NCBI GenBank assembly: GCA_016212745.1
Contig: JACRDX010000015.1
Location: forward strand, 1 to 11,861
Reading direction: 5' to 3'
Source: Candidatus Falkowiibacteriota bacterium
GTDB taxonomy: Bacteria > Patescibacteriota > Patescibacteriia > UBA11705 > JACRDX01
DNA: 11,861 bases
Shown in pieces: positions 1 through 9,400 of this stretch; position 1 is the first letter of the stretch, and each line of letters begins with the position of its first letter. The notes under the pieces are model-generated. The model was not told the DNA's origin. It made no database searches and saw only the letters and a list, made by a program, of their open reading frames with translations. A program made the position numbers and the translations under genes.

Positions 1-1
1 A

Positions 2-145
2 TTATCAGAAGAAAGCAATTGGATTGATTATAAATGGGTGCCGGCTGAAATATTAGAAGTCGAAATTTGCGCAGCTCAACGAGATATAGCCCACAAAATT
101 TTAGCTTGTAGGATGGTAGCTTGTAGAATTGATAAGCTTAATTAA
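2..145 (+). CDS. C-terminal fragment of a possible Nudix hydrolase (5' end outside window)
   Basis: An open frame enters from the left edge in frame 2 and encodes 47 residues before TAA at 143-145. The visible part begins LSEESNWIDYKWVPAEILEV. This resembles the C-terminal strand and helix of Nudix hydrolases, which often read as 'LSEEH-x-DY-x-W-V/L-...-E-L' shortly before the end. The catalytic Nudix box would lie upstream, outside the window, so the assignment rests on weak C-terminal similarity only. The last 15 residues are odd: they are encoded over two copies of the 10-mer TAGCTTGTAG, 15 bp apart, giving the echo LACRM/VACRI. The natural C-terminus may have been extended by this repeat. 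The -35 box proposed for gltX lies inside this coding end. The frame is likely real because it runs open from the edge and stops just before gltX. Confidence 0.45.
   Translation, partial: LSEESNWIDYKWVPAEILEVEICAAQRDIAHKILACRMVACRIDKLN
102..126 (+). repeat. Two copies of TAGCTTGTAG, 15 bp apart
   Basis: TAGCTTGTAG occurs at 102-111 and again at 117-126, within the end of the upstream partial gene. The same 10-mer recurs in the same orientation at 11623-11632, near the other end of the window. The core heptamer is AGCTTGT. A chance triple occurrence of a 10-mer in 12 kb is unlikely, so this may be a genome-wide short repeat, but that is an inference from three copies. Confidence 0.5.
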
Positions 146-157
146 ATTTGATACAAT
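129..157 (+). promoter_or_regulatory. Probable sigma-70-type promoter of gltX
   Basis: TTGATA at 129-134 (5/6 match to TTGACA), a 17-nt spacer and TACAAT at 152-157 (5/6 match to TATAAT). Only 8 nt separate the -10 box from the ATG at 166, so transcription would start at about 164-166 and the mRNA would have no or almost no leader. No Shine-Dalgarno sequence precedes this ATG, which agrees with a leaderless start. Confidence 0.6.
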
Positions 158-165
158 TTTCAAAT

Positions 166-1692
166 ATGCAAAAACAATCAAATATCCGCGTGCGAATCGC
201 GCCAAGCCCAACAGGCCTTGTTCACATTGGCACATTAAGAACCATTTTATACAACTGGTTATTTGCCAAACATTTAAACGGCAAATTTATCATAAGAATT
301 GAAGACACTGACCAAACAAGATTTGTGCCAGGCGCCTTGGAAAATCTTTTGCGCGTTATGCGCTGGGCAGATTTTGATTATGACGAAGGCCCATACTTGA
401 CCGTTGATAACAAAATAAAAGAGCGCGGGGACTTTGGGCCATACGTTCAATCAAAACGTATAGAAATTTATCAAAACTACATTCAAGATTTGCTGGACAA
501 AGGAAAAGCATACTATTGTTTTTGCAGCAAAGAACGTTTGGACGAAGTGCGCGAAGGACAAACGAAAGAAAAACTTGCTCCAAAATACGATGGTTTTTGC
601 AGAAAACTCACAAGAAAACAGGCAGAAGAAAGAAAAAAACGCGGAGAAAAATATGTAATTCGCTTTAAAATGCCTGCGAACAAAAAAGTTGTTTGCAAAG
701 ATTTAATTCACGGACAAATTGTCGTGAACAGCAAAGATTTGGACGATTTTGTGTTAATAAAAGCTGACTGCTTTCCAACTTATCATTTTGCAAACATTGT
801 TGATGACCATTTGATGAAAATCACGCATGTGCTGCGCGGTGACGAGTGGATTGCCAGTTTTCCAAAACACCTTTTGCTTTACGAAGCTTTTGGCTGGAAT
901 CCGCCAGAATTTGCGCACTTGCCAGTAATTCTCAATAAATCAAAGAAAAAACTTAGCAAACGACACGACTCTGTTGCTGTGCAAGATTTTATTGACAAAG
1001 GTTATTTGCGCGACGCGGTAATAAATTTTATCACATTGCTTGGTTGGAATTCTGGCAGCGAACAAGAACTTTACACTCGTTCAGAATTAATCAAACAATT
1101 TTCATTAGACAACGTTCACAAAGCACCTGCTGTTTTTGACCAAGACAAATTGGATTGGATAAATGGCGAATATATTAGAAAATTATCCGAAGACCAATTG
1201 TTAGAATTATGCGTGCCATTCCTAGAAAAAACAGGCCTGATAAAAAAAGGAAAAAACAACACATGGCTCATCGCGGAAACAGAGGAAAGCGTTTCTGCTG
1301 AATATGTTAAACGCAGCGTCGCAATAGAACAAGCGCGGATAAAAACATTAACAGATATCACTATTGCAGCGAATTTCTTTTTTCAAGAACCAAAATATGA
1401 CCCAATGCTTTTAATTTGGAAAAATAGTTCAGCAAAAACGATAAAAGAAAATTTACAAAAACTGGTGAACTTTTTAGATAAAATAAAAATCTCGGATTTC
1501 ATGGAAAAAGAGATAGAACAGCAAACCCTGCATTGGATAAGTGGCCATGGATTAACAAATGGGCAAGTGTTGTGGCCAATGCGCGCCGCGTTATCGGGCA
1601 AAGACAAATCACCGGGTCCTTTTGAAATCGCGGCAATTCTTGGAAAGAAAAAAACAATCCAACGTTTACAAAAAGCAATTGAATTGTTATAA
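166..1692 (+). CDS. gltX: Glutamyl-tRNA synthetase
   Basis: Class I aminoacyl-tRNA synthetase of about 508 residues that charges tRNA with glutamate in the cytoplasm; the length is normal for bacterial GluRS. The N-terminus carries the Rossmann-fold signature APSPTGLVHIGTLR, with HIGT as the HIGH motif, followed by the RIEDTDQTR segment typical of GluRS. The KMSKS-type loop appears as KLSKR near residue 261. A Cys pair (CFC) followed by YDGFC resembles the structural zinc site of E. coli GluRS. The C-terminus (ALSGKDKSPGPFEIAAILGK) is the usual anticodon-binding end of the family. ATG at 166 is chosen over the in-frame TTG at 148 because it gives the standard N-terminus and lies 8 nt after a good -10 box. 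Whether the enzyme also charges tRNA-Gln for a GatCAB pathway cannot be told from this window. The gene converges with the M23 gene, with 11 bp between the stops. Confidence 0.96.
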   Translation: MQKQSNIRVRIAPSPTGLVHIGTLRTILYNWLFAKHLNGKFIIRIEDTDQTRFVPGALENLLRVMRWADFDYDEGPYLTVDNKIKERGDFGPYVQSKRIEIYQNYIQDLLDKGKAYYCFCSKERLDEVREGQTKEKLAPKYDGFCRKLTRKQAEERKKRGEKYVIRFKMPANKKVVCKDLIHGQIVVNSKDLDDFVLIKADCFPTYHFANIVDDHLMKITHVLRGDEWIASFPKHLLLYEAFGWNPPEFAHLPVILNKSKKKLSKRHDSVAVQDFIDKGYLRDAVINFITLLGWNSGSEQELYTRSELIKQFSLDNVHKAPAVFDQDKLDWINGEYIRKLSEDQLLELCVPFLEKTGLIKKGKNNTWLIAETEESVSAEYVKRSVAIEQARIKTLTDITIAANFFFQEPKYDPMLLIWKNSSAKTIKENLQKLVNFLDKIKISDFMEKEIEQQTLHWISGHGLTNGQVLWPMRAALSGKDKSPGPFEIAAILGKKKTIQRLQKAIELL

Positions 1693-1703
1693 ATTAAAAA
1701 TTT
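1693..1703. other. Convergent junction without a GC-rich terminator hairpin
   Basis: The stops of gltX (+) and the M23 gene (-) are 11 bp apart. The gap holds an A5-T5 run at 1696-1705, which gives a U-tract on both strands but no GC-rich stem. Transcripts from the two strands probably overlap at their 3' ends, or rely on another termination mechanism. Confidence 0.5.
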
Positions 1704-2918
1704 TTACGGCAAATAATCAAGCGGATTCACCGGAATTCCGTTAGCTCGCACTTCAAAATGCAAATGAGGGCCTGTGGATAGCCAACCAGCGCCTGGCGTT
1801 CCTGGCATGCCGCCAGTCAAACCAATAACCTCTCCTTTGCTGACAAAATCATCTTCTTCAATAAAAATTTTGCTTACATGCCCATAGACCGTTGAAAATC
1901 CATTCGCATGAATGAGCGCGATGTAACTATAACCCATGCCAGCATCGCGCGTTTTTATTACATAACCATCAGCAGCTGCCTTAATCTGCGTTCCTTGACT
2001 CGCGCGAATATCAATGGCCGGATGCTCAAAAATATTACGAAATGGATAAGTACTGTCATGAAAATAGGCAGTTATTTTATTTTGCGACACCGGCCAAATC
2101 AAATTGCTGTCTTTCAACTCGGGTCTCGTTTTTTTCAGATTTTCCATCGCAGCACGCGCCTCTTTTTCCAATTTGTAGATTTCAACGTTTGCTTGATTTT
2201 GCTCTTGCTTGGCTGCCCAATACAAATCATGAAATTTTTGTTCTGACGCCTTTGTTTGTTTTAACAAATACGCTTTATAATTGAGATGTTCATTCAAATA
2301 CGCTTTTTCTTGCGCCAATTCATCTCCCAATTTCACTAAATTTTGTTTTTTCACGTCCAGTTCAACTTTTTTATTTTCTAAATTTTGTTTAAGCGTTTTT
2401 AATTGTTCCAATGTGCCGCGAATGCTGTTTTGTAAATTTTTCAAATATTCAACCTGCTGAAAAAATTCCGCAATTGAATTGTATCCGAAAATTATATCAA
2501 CAAGCCCTTCTTGGTCCTGCAAAAAAAACTCTCGCACTAAAATGCCAAGAGTATCTTTTTTCTTCGCGATTTCATCTTCTTTCAAAACAATCTGGATTTC
2601 AATGTTGCGAATTTCAAGTTTTGTTTCCTGAAGTTCCACGTCGGTTGTTTCAATATCTATTTTATTTTTCGCGATTTGATTTTCCAAAATTGACGTTTGG
2701 TTTTTTAACGTCACCAATTCTTTTTGTTTTTGCGCAATATTTTTTTTATATTGCTCGGCCTTTACGTTCAAATCTTGAATATACTGTTTTTTATTTTCAA
2801 TCTGTTTATTAATTTGATCTATTTCTTCCTGCGTTTGCGCGTTTGCAAAAAAAATCGGCAGCATTAACATGCTAATTACGCAAAATAGGAAAGTGCATTG
2901 TGTTATTTTTTTCAACAT
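1704..2918 (-). CDS. Secreted coiled-coil M23 metallopeptidase (EnvC-like murein hydrolase or activator)
   Basis: A 404-residue protein. Residues 1 to about 27 are a signal peptide (MLKK, a hydrophobic core, then ANAQ), so it acts outside the cytoplasmic membrane. Residues about 30-250 are a long Gln/Glu/Lys-rich coiled coil, as in EnvC and related division-associated hydrolases. Residues about 275-404 are a peptidase M23 (LytM) domain, which cleaves peptide cross-links in peptidoglycan. The zinc-site pattern is intact: H299-x3-D303 (EHPAID) and H385-L-H387 (GPHLHFEV), with H347 in YGHVS matching the further catalytic histidine. The domain is therefore probably an active enzyme and not a degenerate activator. 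A longer frame to 2975 exists, but that ATG lies inside the terminator hairpin. ATG 2918 gives a clean signal peptide and sits 7 nt after a -10 box. The gene is transcribed in the same direction as the giant surface gene but has its own promoter. Confidence 0.9.
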   Translation of the reverse strand: MLKKITQCTFLFCVISMLMLPIFFANAQTQEEIDQINKQIENKKQYIQDLNVKAEQYKKNIAQKQKELVTLKNQTSILENQIAKNKIDIETTDVELQETKLEIRNIEIQIVLKEDEIAKKKDTLGILVREFFLQDQEGLVDIIFGYNSIAEFFQQVEYLKNLQNSIRGTLEQLKTLKQNLENKKVELDVKKQNLVKLGDELAQEKAYLNEHLNYKAYLLKQTKASEQKFHDLYWAAKQEQNQANVEIYKLEKEARAAMENLKKTRPELKDSNLIWPVSQNKITAYFHDSTYPFRNIFEHPAIDIRASQGTQIKAAADGYVIKTRDAGMGYSYIALIHANGFSTVYGHVSKIFIEEDDFVSKGEVIGLTGGMPGTPGAGWLSTGPHLHFEVRANGIPVNPLDYLP

Positions 2919-2925
2919 CAATAAA

Positions 2926-2954
2926 ATCATAGCATAAAATAGCGTCTTAGACAA
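2926..2954 (-). promoter_or_regulatory. Probable promoter of the M23 gene, leaderless
   Basis: On the minus strand TTGTCT (2954-2949), a 17-nt spacer and TATGAT (2931-2926) form a good sigma-70-like promoter. The -10 box ends 7 nt before ATG 2918, so the predicted start site is the A of the ATG or the base before it. The -35 box overlaps the U-tract of the preceding terminator. An ATG at 2930 overlaps the -10 box and could only be used by readthrough transcripts. Confidence 0.6.
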
Positions 2955-2993
2955 AACAAAACCCCGCCCGGCCATTCAGCCGAAGCGGGGTTT
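2951..2993 (-). terminator. Intrinsic terminator of the giant surface-protein gene
   Basis: Read on the minus strand, a 9-bp stem AAACCCCGC / GCGGGGTTT (2993-2985 with 2967-2959) encloses a second 4-bp stem CGGC/GCCG (2982-2979 with 2972-2969) and a 6-nt loop, and is followed by TGTTTTGT. It begins 13 nt after the TAA at 3007-3009. On the plus strand only three T residues follow the stem, so termination is directed to the minus strand. Confidence 0.85.
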
Positions 2994-3006
2994 GCGATTC
3001 TCTTGC

Positions 3007-3498
3007 TTATTTAATATCCAAGTAGCTCAACGCGCGCACAACTGCCCAGTCCTTTGATGTTTTTGGCACCGCCTTGTAAACCTTTCTGTATTTTGCCAAA
3101 CCGACCTTTTCTTTATTCAAATCTCTTTCTGTGACACGCAAGCGATAAGTCACCATATGCACGAACTTTTCTTCTGTTGCATTTGTAAACTTAACTGCCC
3201 GCTTAAAGATTTTCTTAAAATCTTTATTTGCCTGCAATTCTTTTTTGGCAACTTTTGTCGGCGTCACATTTTGCGCCATCTTTGCCAAATTCTGCCAATC
3301 AGCATCTGTCACTGGTAATTTTCCATAAATATCCTTAAAGTCAGCCAACAATCCGCTGCGGTCTTTTGCTGTCAATGCTTTTGTGACATCTGACCCGCCA
3401 TAAGTCAAGAAAGTTACAATCAACCATTCTGTGCTCTTTGCTGGATTCTTTTTGGTAATCTTCTTGTACTCAGCAATAGCCGCTGCCTCTTTTGCCAA
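3007..3498 (-). repeat. C-terminal basic repeat of about 42 aa, four copies, in the giant protein
   Basis: Residues about 2660-2822 contain a repeat not separated by linkers. Copies start at the aromatic residues Y2670, F2713, F2753 and Y2796, at intervals of 43, 40 and 43. Copies 1, 2 and 4 share exact spacing: aromatic, x7, Pro, x5, Trp, x2, Val/Leu, x2, Leu/Met (P2678/W2684, P2721/W2727, P2804/W2810). Copy 3 is degenerate: it lacks the Pro, and F2771 stands in for the Trp. The segment is rich in Lys and looks helical, unlike the beta-rich Thr/Asn/Gly-rich remainder. It sits at the extreme C-terminus, where surface proteins often carry their attachment module. Confidence 0.7.
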
Positions 3499-6400
3499 AT
3501 CTCGCGTTGCTGTTGTCGGCAAAGAAGGTTTTGCATTGGCAATCACAATCACAACAACTGTTGTTGCTGGCGTTGTTACTGTAATGGTCTTTTTAACAGC
3601 GGCCTCTTCTGCGGCTTTTTTCGTTGCTTCAGCCGTTGTTAATGTGACAAACGTCCTATCAATATCTGTTCCAATATTTGACGCGCTGTCTTTGGTCTTA
3701 ATCTGATAATGATATGTGGTGTCAGCAGAAAGTCCGGTAATTGTCACAGAATGAGAAGAAACGAACTTTTCTGTTTTTGCTTCTTTGCCGTAATTTGTCG
3801 TCATTCCAGAATTAAGCCAAGACCAGGACGTTTCATTGGTTGTCCACGTGATTGTTGCTTCTGTTGCTTTTGCAGAAACAACCACATTGCTGACAATCGG
3901 CGCGCTTGAGTCAATCAATGCGCCTGAACCGCCCGGAGATACTGGTGGAGCTGAAATTGTGATTGGCGGATTTCCAATTCCAACCGGTGTAAAGTGGGTA
4001 AGATAGCCAGTAATGGTATTGGTTGCAGTGTCAATTACTTGATGGTCAAACGGAACAGGCGCTCCTATTGTTTCATCATAATAAACCAACTTCATCGCGC
4101 TTTCTGTTGTCACGCCAGCGGCTGTCATTTCTGCGTCAGTATAATGGAAAACAATCTCTGCACCATCACCGCCAAGGTCATTAATATCCCCATTTTCACT
4201 ATCTTTGGCCGTAATATCAACAAGATTACCAACCATAGTAAATGAATCTGTTGTTGCCGCATCAACTTCTTCCAAAATAACACTGCCCGGATTTGAATCT
4301 CTGCCCAAAACACCAGCTCCAAAATTCATTTCAATACCAGTATTATCTGAATCATCAATGGATCCGCCAACGGACGGGGTTATTGTAATTGTATCTGCTT
4401 TTTTAATATCTGTGGCATCGGCCGTTAATGTTACATTCTTGCCTGCCTGATCAGCGCCAGCAACAACTACTGTTGAGCTCATTGTTGTTGCCGCGTGCAA
4501 CGAGGCATCTGCTTTAACGGTCCAAGTTCCATCACTAACAGGCAATATATATGTTCCGTCTTTTTGTATTGATGTTTTCACATATTTGCCATCACTGGTT
4601 GAAGCAAAGACAATACCATTATCCTCTGGAGTTGTTCCATCGCTCTTATAAATGGTTCCTGAAATTTCTGCTGTTTTCGCCTGTAACGGATTGTTCACAG
4701 CCACTCCTTCACCCGTTAGATTAGCGTCAAAATCATAATCAAGATTTGCCGAAACAGTTATTTCTGCTTTGGCTGGCGTATCATAATCTTGCTGTTCGGC
4801 CTTAATCTTATACGTGTCAGCTTTTACGCTTAACGAATAGTTTCCGTTAGCGTCTGTAGTCGCTCGTTCTGTTAAACCTGTCGTAGTACTCGTCACAATA
4901 ACACCTGCATTGGCAATCACGTTGTCAGACGCGTCTAATATCGTGCCGCTTACTGTATATAATATTTGTCCAGATAGATTAATCGTCACAGTTTGGTCAC
5001 TTGTCAGAGTAACATTAGAGGATGGTGAAAAATCTCCTAAGCCATCCACAAAAACCATAACTTTATATGTTCCAGACGGCAAGCTCATTGTCTTAGTCAC
5101 GCTCAAATCAACAATTGGCATGCCGCGGCGCGAAGTTCCTGTGGTACCTTTTGCCTCCACAAAACCGCGCATAGAGCTTGTTCCGCCAGTAAATGACAAT
5201 GTCAATGTTTTTAGCTGTGACGCGTCATAGCTGATATCTGAAGTCACATTTGCACTTGTCACTGTGACATTTTGCCCAATTTCGCCGTATTCTGGCGTCC
5301 AAGTAGACACGCGGTAAGTTCCAGCGCCAACTTTAATTGAGTACAGCCCGCTTATATCTGTCATCTCATTTCTATGATAGCCGCCAGATGGTCTGTCATT
5401 TGACACATCCCATGTTTCAACGCCAATTGGAATGTTTGCTTGCGCGGTTCCGCCAAAAGTCACTGTGCCAGAGATTGTGTAGCAAGTAATTGATGTTGGC
5501 TGTATATTTTGAGCAAACTTACTCTCTGTTGAGACTGGCACCGTTTTAGTAAAAGTGCCGCAAGTGTTAGTTCCCGGTGGCATATCAGCGGTGATTACCC
5601 ATGTTCCAGCGCTCACGCCCAAAACATAATTGCCATCTGTGTCTGTACCACTATGCACCATTTGATAAGTTGTGGCTTCTTTTGCCTGCACATGAGCATA
5701 TTGCAACGCGTTTCCAGAAATGTCGCTAATCTTACCTGAAATTGTATAATCTGGTCTGCCAATTCTTATTATCAAAGGAGCGGCCGTTGTCACCAAAGCA
5801 TTGTTAGCGCTAATATCAGCAGTACTGTTATTATCAACTGTTCCCGCGTTATTATTGGCAACTGAAACTGTGCGCGAAGGCGATTCTCCATAACCCGGTT
5901 TAAACACACCCAAATCATAAACTCCGTTCATTGCCACTTTTAATACAAAGCTTCCGTCTGCTTTTGATTGCGTATGCGAGCCAGCTCCACCAAAGCCCAT
6001 TGGCTGATTAGCAAAAACCTCAGCGTTTGCCATTACATTATAAACCTTTGCGCCGGTTGAAAATCCTTGGCTGATTCCAGTTAACAAAGTGACTGTCGTG
6101 CCACTAATGCTTGATATTTTTCCGCTGGCAGTATTTGTTCCATCGTATAAAACAATGGCGTCGTTCGCCAAAAAGCCAGCTGCGCTTGTCAAAGACAGAG
6201 TAGTGGCATTTGCAGTGTAATTAGCCGACAATGTTGTCTGGCTGCTTACCACACGACCAATAATTTGTTTATTAGCAGAATTAATCGTAAAACTTAATTC
6301 TGTTATCGCCGCGCCAGTATCCATTCGTTTTATCACTGGCGTTCCACCGATTCCTGATACTTCAATATTTACGCTCATCGGCGGCATCCAATCTGGCATT

Positions 6401-9400
6401 GGCGGAGGTCCCATTTTAGGCCCTTTTGGCATTGCAGGACCCATGCCAATCATATAACTACCATTAGCTGGCAAATAAACCGTTGTCTCATTATTAGTGA
6501 CAGCGCCGGTTAATGTCTTTGTTTCTACATTATACCCTGATGGACCACCAGCAAAAATATCAACATCTTCTCCTGTTGCGCTAAATGTTCCTGTTACTTT
6601 AACGGTCAAAGTTGTTGAATTACCAGCTCCATATTTTACAAAAGTCAATGCTTTAGTTAAGGTACTTGTCGCAGCATTCCAATTCACGCCAGAACCCGGC
6701 AAACACAATGGTTCAGGATTCATTTGTCCGTTGTATTTATTTGCTCCCAATGTAATTGTTGGCTCTGTGAACAAATTGTAACATCCATTTGGAAGATTAG
6801 ACCATGTTTGCGCGCCAGTTCCATTAGTCATTGTAACAGTGGCGTCTTGCGGACCTGACATTGGGGACCCCATCATTAAGGAAAACGTGCCATTACCAGA
6901 TTCAGCGGTAATATTTACCGTGATATTGTTTGTGCCTGACGCGGCAATAAAGAATGGCATTGATGTTTTGGATTCAACCAACTTGTTTGCCGCTGTATAA
7001 GATTTCATGTCAATGCTATATCCTTCTGAATTGAAATCCTTAGGAATCTTTGAATTAATGATTCCTTTAATTTCCAAGTGCAAAAAGTCAGGGTCACCAG
7101 TATAGCTCGCAACACCGCCATCAAGAACGCTCAAGTGCAATGTGACAGTTTGTCCAGAAACTGTGACGCCATCATTTGCTGCGCCGCCTTTGGTCGCGGC
7201 GCTTGAGCCATCATCAGTCACTCCGCTGGTTTTCAATGTGACTGTGCTTGGTCCCATCATGTTTAAATCAGTTTTATTAGGATTGTATGGGTCAGGAATA
7301 ACACTTGAAACATCAAAACCTTGCGGCAAAGTAATTTTAATTGTCGCGCCATTATCTAAACGATTTGTAGTGCTGCCAGATGGTGCAATGGGGTAGTCAA
7401 TAATGTATGTTGTTGTCGCGCCTGCCATTGAATTCAATGGAAATACGCCGGCTGCCATTCCCATTCCTTTGTCCATTGCCGTAAAACTTCCAAATCCAGT
7501 AGGACCTGTCATAGCTGCTCCGCCAGCCATTGGCGCGCCCATCATCCCTCCGCCGCCAGGACCAACAAAACCCTGCGTATTAGCGCTGCTCAAAATATTT
7601 CCACTTGCTGTGTCATGGTCAGTGTCAATTGGATTACTGGATAAATCAACAACACCAGCAACCACAATGTTATATTGGCCATTTATCGCAAGTCCAGAAA
7701 TTTTCAGAGTATTTACTTTATTGTCCCAAGTAAAGCTCGCGGCATTTGGAATTGTATATGCGGTCGTGCCAGCTGCGCCGTGCTGAATAGTATAATTTGC
7801 AGGATTTACCACGCTGCTTGTCCAGCGATTAGTATCAGTGGCTTTTGCCGCGTTCATTGCTTTGCTAAAAGTAATGGCGCAACTATAATCATCGCAATTT
7901 GAAAATTCAACTCGCGGTTTTGTCGTATCAACAGTTGTTGACATTGTAAAGGTTCGCGTAGTTGTAACAAAATCATTGCCCGCCAAATCATTAATGCCGG
8001 TTGAACCGCCAATAAGTTGCACCGTATAAGTAGCGCCAGCCATTAAACCGACCGTTGGATAAACGCGAATGCTCTTTGCCATAGGGTCAAATTCAACGGT
8101 GCTCGGAACCTCGGTGGCGCCAGACATCAAGTTAACAGTTGAACTATTAACAGTGGTGACAACCTCATTCATACCAATGTCTATAAAACCAAGATTGCTA
8201 ACATTTGTTGCCGCGTTATCTGGCCAGCTGCCGGTAATAGTCGGCGCAGCGCTGTCATTACCGCTTCCAGTGTTAAAATCTGAAACAAAGAATGTAAGAT
8301 CTGGGCTTGCCGGAGGACCTAATGTAATGCCAGAACTTGAACGCACGCCATTTTTTACTTTTAGACGATATTGAGTGTTTGCTGTTAAACCACCTGCCGC
8401 GACATCCATTGTCACTTGTTCCTTATCAGAGCTCAATGTAGCGCTATTAATCAAGGTTGAAGTGACATTTGTCTCAACGTTGTTGGCCACGCTATACAAT
8501 TCAAATGTTCCGCGATTAACGGAATTAGAATCCATTGCTTCGCTAAAAGAAAACACAATATCACCATTCAACGGAATATTCCACGCGCCCGGAGCAGGAA
8601 TAGAACCAAGAATATATGGCGGATTATACGCGCCGCCAGCCCAGTTTCCAGTGGCAGCGTTATAGTTAGCAGACATATCCATATAACCTGCGTCATTCTT
8701 CATGCTGTTCCAGAATGTACTACCACCTGTCATATAATTACTTTCGCCTTCAGTAAATACATAACCGGCCCCGCCGCCAAAATCTTTCATATCAGTAGCG
8801 CCAACCGTGAACATAAATTCATGTCCGCCGCCGATTCTGTTTCCAGAAATGGCATTGCCCGCAGAATCTTTTACCGCTGGCGTAAGCTCCACTACATATT
8901 GGGTTCCATTTTCTAAAAGAGTCACTTGCTCAATCACAATTACTGGATAGGTTGCAGTGCCGCCAAATGACCTTGTAATCCCTTCAAGTGTTACACCAGA
9001 ACCAGTATCAACTCCAATGCTATAGCCGGTCAGATTGGTCATGCTGCCGCCAGACATTTTTTTGAGTTTGATATTTGCGTTTGCTGCATTGCAGTTTGTG
9101 CATACGGCTGTTGTTGAATCAATCGCTTTATCCAATCCAATCACTATTGGCATTTTATCAATCACAATGTCAGCTGGCGCGCCCATCATTCCTTCCATTG
9201 GCGCTGTATACATCACACCAGGACTATCCAAATCACCACCAAGTCCAGCGCTGCCAGCTTGTAGACAAAATGTCCAGCCACTGGAAACAGGGTTGTTAGA
9301 GTTAACTGACACGCCCCAAATTTGTCCATCAAGATAACCGCCGCTTGTTGCTTTCAAATTAAAAATTCCATCTGGAACATTGTTAATTGTGAACAAACCA

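Noticed and set aside
148..165. TTG start at 148 for gltX
   Set aside because: It would lie upstream of and across the -10 box, has no ribosome binding site, and adds six residues before a normal GluRS N-terminus at ATG 166.
2411..2812. Plus-strand open frame of 133 codons opposite the M23 gene
   Set aside because: It is antisense to a well-supported coiled-coil gene; its Phe/Leu/Cys-rich translation is what Lys/Gln/Glu-rich codons give on the opposite strand, and it has no start signals.
2919..2975. Longer N-terminus for the M23 protein, starting at ATG 2975
   Set aside because: That ATG lies inside the terminator hairpin, the extension would bury the signal peptide, and the promoter evidence puts the transcript start at about 2918.
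4486..5748. CRISPR-like or DNA tandem repeat in the giant gene
   Set aside because: The repetition is at protein level only; the nucleotide copies are strongly diverged and spaced irregularly.
7142..7786. Plus-strand open frames opposite the giant gene
   Set aside because: Val/Pro/Ala/Ile-rich translations are shadows of the Thr/Gly/Asn/Ala-rich minus-strand frame; they show no family pattern.
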